Virus record (IMG/VR): IMGVR_UViG_3300042898_002588
Location: 1 to 44,829 of that record
Reading direction: 5' to 3' (one strand)
From: a virus
Length of the DNA: 44,829 nucleotides
Shown: positions 42,305 to 44,829 of the stretch, one piece after another
Numbering within the stretch: the stretch's first letter is position 1
Layout of the letters: every line of letters starts with the position of its first letter
Notes under the pieces: generated by a model
Seen by the model: only the letters and a program-made list of their open reading frames with translations
Told to the model about the DNA's origin: nothing
Databases searched by the model: none
Translations under genes and position numbers: made by a program

Positions 42305-43198
42305 TTAAAATTGATTTTCGTATTTTTTTACGTGCTCAAAAAATGGAGCAAGTTTAAAATCCTGAGTTAGCCTACCTCGTCTATTATTGCCTGGATCAGG
42401 AAAGTCACTATCTTCAGGACTCCAGTCTGTAATTTTAATCCAAGTGGTAGTGTACTTCTTATCTGGCTCTACTGGAAAGAATATCACATTCTTTTCTCGA
42501 CACCCATTGATCTCAGTCTGTGTTAACGCCCATTCCTTATCTATGCCAAGTTGATTACACACTAATGTAACCATTTCATCCCATGTCCAGTTTTGATTTT
42601 TTTCTAAACTGTAACGACCAACTTGCCCAACATTTCTAAAACGTAGAATTGCTTTGCCCTGCGATTCTTTCACTAGTTCATAAAGTCTCTTAGGGGTGTT
42701 ATCATTTACGCCTTTTTGTAAGATAACACCAATGTTAACATTCATTTTTACATTTAGACATGATTTAAGGGCTGTGACTTTTCTTTCAGCCCAAGAGCCA
42801 CCGCCATCCATAATTTTGTAAATGGAATTATCATCTGCGCCGTTCATACTAATATATATGCTACGCATGCCTGCGTCTGCTAATTCTCTAGCATAACCCG
42901 GTCTAGCTAGCATTAAGCCATTTGTCATCATAGTAGGGCGATGTCCTAAGCGTTTAATGTTGTCTACTATTTCAATTAAATCTGATCTTACTGTAGGCTC
43001 GCCGCCTATTAGTCTAATCTCAGCCTTGTTTGGCAATTGCTCCAACACTTCATATAATTTAGTTACATCTAGATCCGGCACTGTTCTTATTGGAACATAG
43101 CAATTGGCGCATTCCATATTACATTTGTGAGTAATATCAACAAAGATGCTATAGAAGTGATTGTCTTTGGGTTCTAATTCGTAGTAAGTATCTATCAT
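42305..43198 (-). CDS. Radical SAM enzyme
   Basis: 297 residues from the ATG at 43198; the longer frame upstream begins only with a TTG. The [4Fe-4S] motif C26-x3-C30-x2-C33 is in THKCNMECANC, followed by IRLIGGEPTVRSDL (GGEP motif for SAM) and SIYISMNGAD. It is MoaA/SPASM-like in the core. The C-terminal part has few cysteines, so no full auxiliary-cluster SPASM domain is visible. It performs a 5'-deoxyadenosyl radical reaction on an unknown substrate. A GATAAATA octamer on the minus strand predicts transcription starting at this ATG. MetK and IscU could supply SAM and clusters. Confidence 0.9.
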   Translation of the reverse strand: MIDTYYELEPKDNHFYSIFVDITHKCNMECANCYVPIRTVPDLDVTKLYEVLEQLPNKAEIRLIGGEPTVRSDLIEIVDNIKRLGHRPTMMTNGLMLARPGYARELADAGMRSIYISMNGADDNSIYKIMDGGGSWAERKVTALKSCLNVKMNVNIGVILQKGVNDNTPKRLYELVKESQGKAILRFRNVGQVGRYSLEKNQNWTWDEMVTLVCNQLGIDKEWALTQTEINGCREKNVIFFPVEPDKKYTTTWIKITDWSPEDSDFPDPGNNRRGRLTQDFKLAPFFEHVKKYENQF

Positions 43199-43203
43199 AC
43201 CGT

Positions 43204-43211
43204 TATTTATC
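43204..43211 (-). promoter_or_regulatory. Late-promoter octamer (GATAAATA), leftward
   Basis: With the last A at -6 the start point is 43198, the A of the radical SAM ATG, again predicting a leaderless message. Confidence 0.45.
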
Positions 43212-43256
43212 GTGGCCTTAAAAGATGATAATAATTGAATTACGGGCAAACAAGAA

Positions 43257-43285
43257 TTGACCTTGATTCTGAGATAGTCTATAAT
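43257..43285 (+). promoter_or_regulatory. Consensus sigma70 promoter for acpS
   Basis: TTGACC (43257-43262), 17-bp spacer, TATAAT (43280-43285). It lies 58 bases before the acpS ATG and should be read by the unmodified host polymerase early in infection. Confidence 0.85.
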
Positions 43286-43343
43286 TTGTGAATGTCTATA
43301 TTTTTAAAATATACGTTGTTATTAACTAGTTTAGGTAGTAATC

Positions 43344-43643
43344 ATGTTAGGTTGTGATATCGTTAAGGTTTCTAGATTCAAAAATAATTTATCTAAACTA
43401 GCCAATAAAATACTATCTGAATCTGAAATAGTTGAGTTCAACAAAGCAACAAACAAAATACAATATATTGCAGGAAGATGGGCTGCCAAAGAAGCCATCT
43501 TCAAAGCAACCGGACACCGAAGAATGACTATACTAAACAGTACTACAGGAAGCCCATATGTAGTAAACAACTCTAGTATTAAAATTAGTATTAGTCATGA
43601 AAAAGAATACGCAATCGCAGTTGCGTTACTAGTTTACCCATAA
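43344..43643 (+). CDS. acpS: Holo-acyl-carrier-protein synthase (phosphopantetheinyl transferase)
   Basis: 99 residues, shorter than bacterial AcpS (about 120-126) but with its key parts. MLGCDIVKVSRF carries the Mg-binding Asp, AGRWAAKEAIFKATG the Mg-binding Glu and catalytic Lys, and IKISISHEKEYAIAVALL is the C-terminal signature. It transfers 4'-phosphopantetheine from CoA to Ser37 of the ACP encoded at 41251. Early-type promoter upstream, whereas the radical SAM gene beside it has a late-type octamer. The mid-section loop seems shortened, so host range for ACPs may differ. Confidence 0.9.
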   Translation: MLGCDIVKVSRFKNNLSKLANKILSESEIVEFNKATNKIQYIAGRWAAKEAIFKATGHRRMTILNSTTGSPYVVNNSSIKISISHEKEYAIAVALLVYP

Positions 43644-43657
43644 GACAATAAAAAAAG

Positions 43658-43686
43658 TTGACAACAATTCAAAAGGCATATATACT
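43658..43686 (+). promoter_or_regulatory. Early promoter P1
   Basis: TTGACA (43658-43663), 17-bp spacer, TATACT (43681-43686). The transcript would start about 43693, just before a hairpin at 43695-43712. Confidence 0.85.
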
Positions 43687-43694
43687 ACACACTT

Positions 43695-43712
43695 GCATCG
43701 AGAAATCGCTGC
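43695..43712 (+). other. Leader hairpin 1 with GAAA tetraloop
   Basis: GCATCGA-GAAA-TCGCTGC: six pairs with one mismatch (T-C). It begins nine bases after the -10 box, so it would form the 5' end of the P1 transcript. Confidence 0.65.
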
Positions 43713-43745
43713 ATTGAAGTTTGGGCAAGATGATAGAAAAAGTTG

Positions 43746-43774
43746 TTGACAACTATTCCTATCTCTACTATACT
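43746..43774 (+). promoter_or_regulatory. Early promoter P2
   Basis: TTGACA (43746-43751), 17-bp spacer, TATACT (43769-43774), identical boxes to P1. Confidence 0.85.
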
Positions 43775-43782
43775 TCAGTCAT

Positions 43783-43800
43783 GAATTGAGAAATCGATTC
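43783..43800 (+). other. Leader hairpin 2 with GAAA tetraloop
   Basis: GAATTGA-GAAA-TCGATTC: seven pairs (one G-U). It has the same loop and the same nine-base offset from the -10 box as hairpin 1, but the lower stem pairs differ with pairing kept. Confidence 0.7.
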
Positions 43801-43842
43801 AGAAAAGAATTTTTGAAGTTGGGTAGATAGTTGAAAAAGGTG

Positions 43843-43871
43843 TTGACACTAATTCGATCTTCTGCTACAAT
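43843..43871 (+). promoter_or_regulatory. Early promoter P3
   Basis: TTGACA (43843-43848), 17-bp spacer, TACAAT (43866-43871). The GAAA hairpin is absent here; instead AAAGGC/GCCTTT could pair around 43890-43914. Confidence 0.8.
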
Positions 43872-43933
43872 TCATACATGAATTAACAAAAGGCACAAAA
43901 AACAGCCTTTAAAAGACGAAATTTTTTACCAGG

Positions 43934-43941
43934 ACTAAATA
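43934..43941 (+). promoter_or_regulatory. Late-promoter octamer (ACTAAATA)
   Basis: It lies eight bases before the ATG at 43950, so the small gene there could also be transcribed late. Confidence 0.4.
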
Positions 43942-43949
43942 ACTTTACT

Positions 43950-44129
43950 ATGAAAAACATTACTTGTCAATCGCTAAAACATACGGGTCAGTGGCAGATA
44001 GCCTCTTTGACACCAGTGTTAGCCTTTGCGGGTAACATGTCTACACCGAGTATTCGCGGGTCAGAGTTTAATTATGATGCAAGAATTCCGGGGAGTTTCA
44101 TAGAAGGAGAAAAGATTCCAAGAATCTAA
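43950..44129 (+). CDS. Very small protein of unknown function
   Basis: 59 residues, ATG to TAA, downstream of the three tandem early promoters and directly before a strong terminator, so it is the only candidate coding product of that array. The sequence begins KNITCQSLKHTGQWQIASLT, then PVLAFAGNMSTPS, and ends SFIEGEKIPRI. There is one weakly hydrophobic stretch (residues 17-29) but no convincing membrane helix. No strong ribosome site is visible (AGGA lies 16 bases upstream). No known family recognised; small early phage proteins often modify host polymerase or nucleases, but nothing here shows that. Confidence 0.55.
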   Translation: MKNITCQSLKHTGQWQIASLTPVLAFAGNMSTPSIRGSEFNYDARIPGSFIEGEKIPRI

Positions 44130-44149
44130 TCTCAATAGAATCTAAGAAG

Positions 44150-44182
44150 CCCCTGGGAAACTAAAAAGTCTCAGGGGTTTTT
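44150..44182 (+). terminator. Strong Rho-independent terminator
   Basis: A 9-bp stem (CCCCTGGGA, 44150-44158, with TCTCAGGGG, 44169-44177; one G-U) is followed by TTTTT. It closes the tandem-promoter unit. Confidence 0.88.
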
Positions 44183-44216
44183 GTTTTTGTGTTGCGAAAA
44201 AGCAACAAAGGAAAGG

Positions 44217-44245
44217 TTGACGACAATTGGATAGTAAAGTAAGAT
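44217..44245 (+). promoter_or_regulatory. Sigma70-type promoter before the structured RNA region
   Basis: TTGACG (44217-44222), 17-bp spacer, TAAGAT (44240-44245). The start point would be about 44252, inside the small ORF at 44227, so this promoter and that ORF's start cannot both be used for the same message. Confidence 0.55.
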
Positions 44246-44388
44246 CGGGTTCTTCTGATAACAAGCGTGAACAACGCAGTGATGAGTGGGTAAAGACTCA
44301 CACATTGTCAAAAGAACAAGTCGCACAATTGATCCGTAACAAGATTGAACGTGCAAAAGTCTATCATAAGATGTTTCATCTTAAATGA
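44227..44388 (+). CDS. Possible 53-residue basic protein with TTG start
   Basis: The frame runs from TTG (44227) to TGA (44386-44388), with AAGGAAAGG 11-19 bases upstream and an in-frame stop at 44218 that rules out an earlier start. The C-terminal half (LSKEQVAQLIRNKIERAKVY) looks like a real amphipathic helix. Against it: the last 39 bases lie inside a long hairpin (44350-44395) and a promoter overlaps the start. It could be a small gene whose end is folded, or a chance frame inside a non-coding RNA. Confidence 0.4.
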   Translation: MDSKVRSGSSDNKREQRSDEWVKTHTLSKEQVAQLIRNKIERAKVYHKMFHLK

Positions 44389-44395
44389 TAGCACG
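44350..44395 (+). other. Long hairpin at the start of the structured region
   Basis: Nested stems: CGTG/CACG (44350-44353, 44392-44395), CTATCAT/ATGATAG (44361-44367, 44385-44391) and AAGATG/CATCTT with a TTT loop (44368-44382). No T run follows, so it is not a normal terminator. Confidence 0.65.
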
Positions 44396-44697
44396 TGAAT
44401 AGGCAACGAGAGCCGGAATACAGCGTAAAGTGTATCGAATGGGCGGACAGTAGGATGAAGTCTGTGGCGATAACGCAGATTGTAAAATCACTGGGTAGGG
44501 TATCAACCCTATCATGTCGTGTAGAAATACACGGCATTCTAAAACACACTAACGGGGTAACCTAGTCGTAGCGGCGTCAACTCAGAGTAAGCAAGCGACA
44601 AGATTCTTGAAAAGTAGGTGGTATAACGGGGTCTAGTGTGTTTTAGAATGCTTACTACAGAAGAACAACACATACCCTCTGACGGTATGCTGTAGTG
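44389..44697 (+). ncRNA. Candidate large structured non-coding RNA next to tRNA-Asn
   Basis: About 300 nt without a convincing gene but dense in perfect helices. Seen: TACA/TGTA (44419-44434); TCTGTG/CGCAGA (44461-44479); TAGGGT/ACCCTA with ATCA loop; CGTGTA-GAAA-TACACG (44518-44533); an 18-bp perfect inverted repeat (44534-44551 with 44634-44651) that encloses an 82-nt domain with AACGGGG at both ends; and a terminal two-part hairpin ACTACAG/CTGTAGT plus CATACC/GGTATG (44654-44696). Phages are known to carry large ornate RNAs beside tRNA genes (GOLLD, ROOL). This region has that character, but I cannot assign it to a family. Confidence 0.6.
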
Positions 44698-44709
44698 ACA
44701 TATTTTTAT

Positions 44710-44787
44710 TCCGTGAGAGCAAGCAAGGTGTAGGCGTCTGACTGTTAATCAGAAATAAGCCTGGTTCGATCCCAGGTCACGGAGCCA
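44710..44787 (+). tRNA. tRNA-Asn (GUU)
   Basis: Acceptor TCCGTGA/TCACGGA (7 bp), anticodon stem TCTGA/TCAGA with loop CTGTTAA (anticodon GTT, 44744-44746), T-stem CCTGG/CCAGG with TTCGATC, discriminator G and encoded CCA. The D-arm (44717-44736) is irregular: position 8 is not U and only two D-stem pairs are clear. Confidence 0.85.
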
Positions 44788-44793
44788 AATTTA

Positions 44794-44829
44794 GGTGCGT
44801 TCATATAATGGTCATTATCTCGGATTGTC
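44794..44829 (+). tRNA. tRNA-Asp (GUC), cut by the window edge
   Basis: The 5' half of a tRNA: GGTGCGT acceptor strand, a D-arm with AATGGTCA loop, anticodon stem TCGGA and loop start TTGTC, giving anticodon GTC. The 3' half lies outside the window. It follows tRNA-Asn by six bases, so a tRNA cluster continues to the right. Confidence 0.75.

Larger units (their letters stand above)
43644..43949 (+). promoter_or_regulatory. Tandem early-promoter array (no gene in this 306-bp gap)
   Basis: The gap after acpS holds three sigma70 promoters in a row, each with a perfect TTGACA and a 17-bp spacer, separated by 88 and 97 bp (see separate entries). Short leader sequences between them are diverged repeats (GAGAAATCG, then TTGAAGTT). 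I see no ORF here. Confidence 0.8.

Noticed and set aside
43199-43249. N-terminal extension of the radical SAM protein to 43249
   Set aside because: The extension starts with TTG, lacks a ribosome site and runs across the late-type octamer; the ATG at 43198 fits better.
44454-44564. 36-codon ORF within the structured RNA
   Set aside because: Short, no ribosome site, and it runs straight through several perfect hairpins.
44534-44651. Small transposable element bounded by the 18-bp inverted repeat
   Set aside because: Only 118 bp, no transposase, no flanking target duplication seen; a folded RNA stem explains it better.
44389-44700. tmRNA, RNase P RNA or group I intron
   Set aside because: No tRNA-like end pairing or tag frame for tmRNA, no recognisable RNase P core segments, and no intron core or interrupted gene around it.

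Overview
This window looks like part of the genome of a large tailed phage, most likely a contractile-tailed, T4-superfamily-like virus of a Gram-negative aquatic bacterium. The evidence is: tightly packed genes joined by ATGA-type overlaps; a giant collagen-like tail-fibre gene; a PAAR spike tip followed by a large virion protein; a cell-wall hydrolase plus holin-like pair; phage-type class Ia ribonucleotide reductase (nrdA, nrdB, glutaredoxin); T4-like late-promoter octamers ending in TAAATA; tRNA genes; and many small unknown genes. A periplasmic TctC/Bug-type solute-binding protein and ADP-heptose (LPS core) genes point to a Gram-negative host. A betaproteobacterium is plausible but not proven. 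No plasmid, IS or CRISPR signal was seen.

Layout. 1-5099: fibre of Gly-X-Ser/Thr repeats, open at the left edge. 5149-9773: glycosyltransferases and methyltransferases, including a GT2-methyltransferase-FkbM fusion, a GT9-like protein and one unknown. 9770-14183: nrdA, an SGNH-like gene, nrdB, glutaredoxin. 14183-17839: small unknown, PAAR tip, large structural protein. 17853-18813: host-type promoter and lysis genes. 18849-21191: metK, an unknown, iscU, a small Cys protein. 21188-24040: sugar epimerase, C-methyltransferase, glycosyltransferase. 24034-25263: a tRNA with anticodon CUA whose 5' end overlaps the TAG stop of the preceding gene, then two HNH-type genes. 25290-29982: ahpC, class II aldolase, SGNH hydrolase, then a nearly complete ADP-heptose pathway (split hldE, HAD phosphatase, hldD) with a cupin, and ahpD.

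29975-43643 is the most unusual part: about 13.7 kb in four facing transcription units. It encodes an acyl carrier protein and its holo-ACP synthase, three histidine-box fatty-acid desaturases, a Rieske oxygenase, three 2OG-Fe(II)-type oxygenases, three PP-loop ATPases, four GNAT-like proteins, a radical SAM enzyme, a methyltransferase and a secreted solute-binding protein. I read it as a candidate phage-borne biosynthetic cluster that builds an ACP-tethered, desaturated and oxidised acyl product. The product is unknown. MetK (SAM supply), IscU (Fe-S supply) and AhpC/AhpD (peroxide removal) elsewhere in the window would support such enzymes.

43644-44829 is a regulatory and RNA region: three tandem consensus sigma70 promoters, two of them followed at identical spacing by covarying GAAA-loop hairpins; two very small ORFs; a strong terminator; about 300 nt of highly structured RNA; tRNA-Asn; and the start of tRNA-Asp at the right edge. 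All functions are inferred from sequence reading alone; no database search was run.
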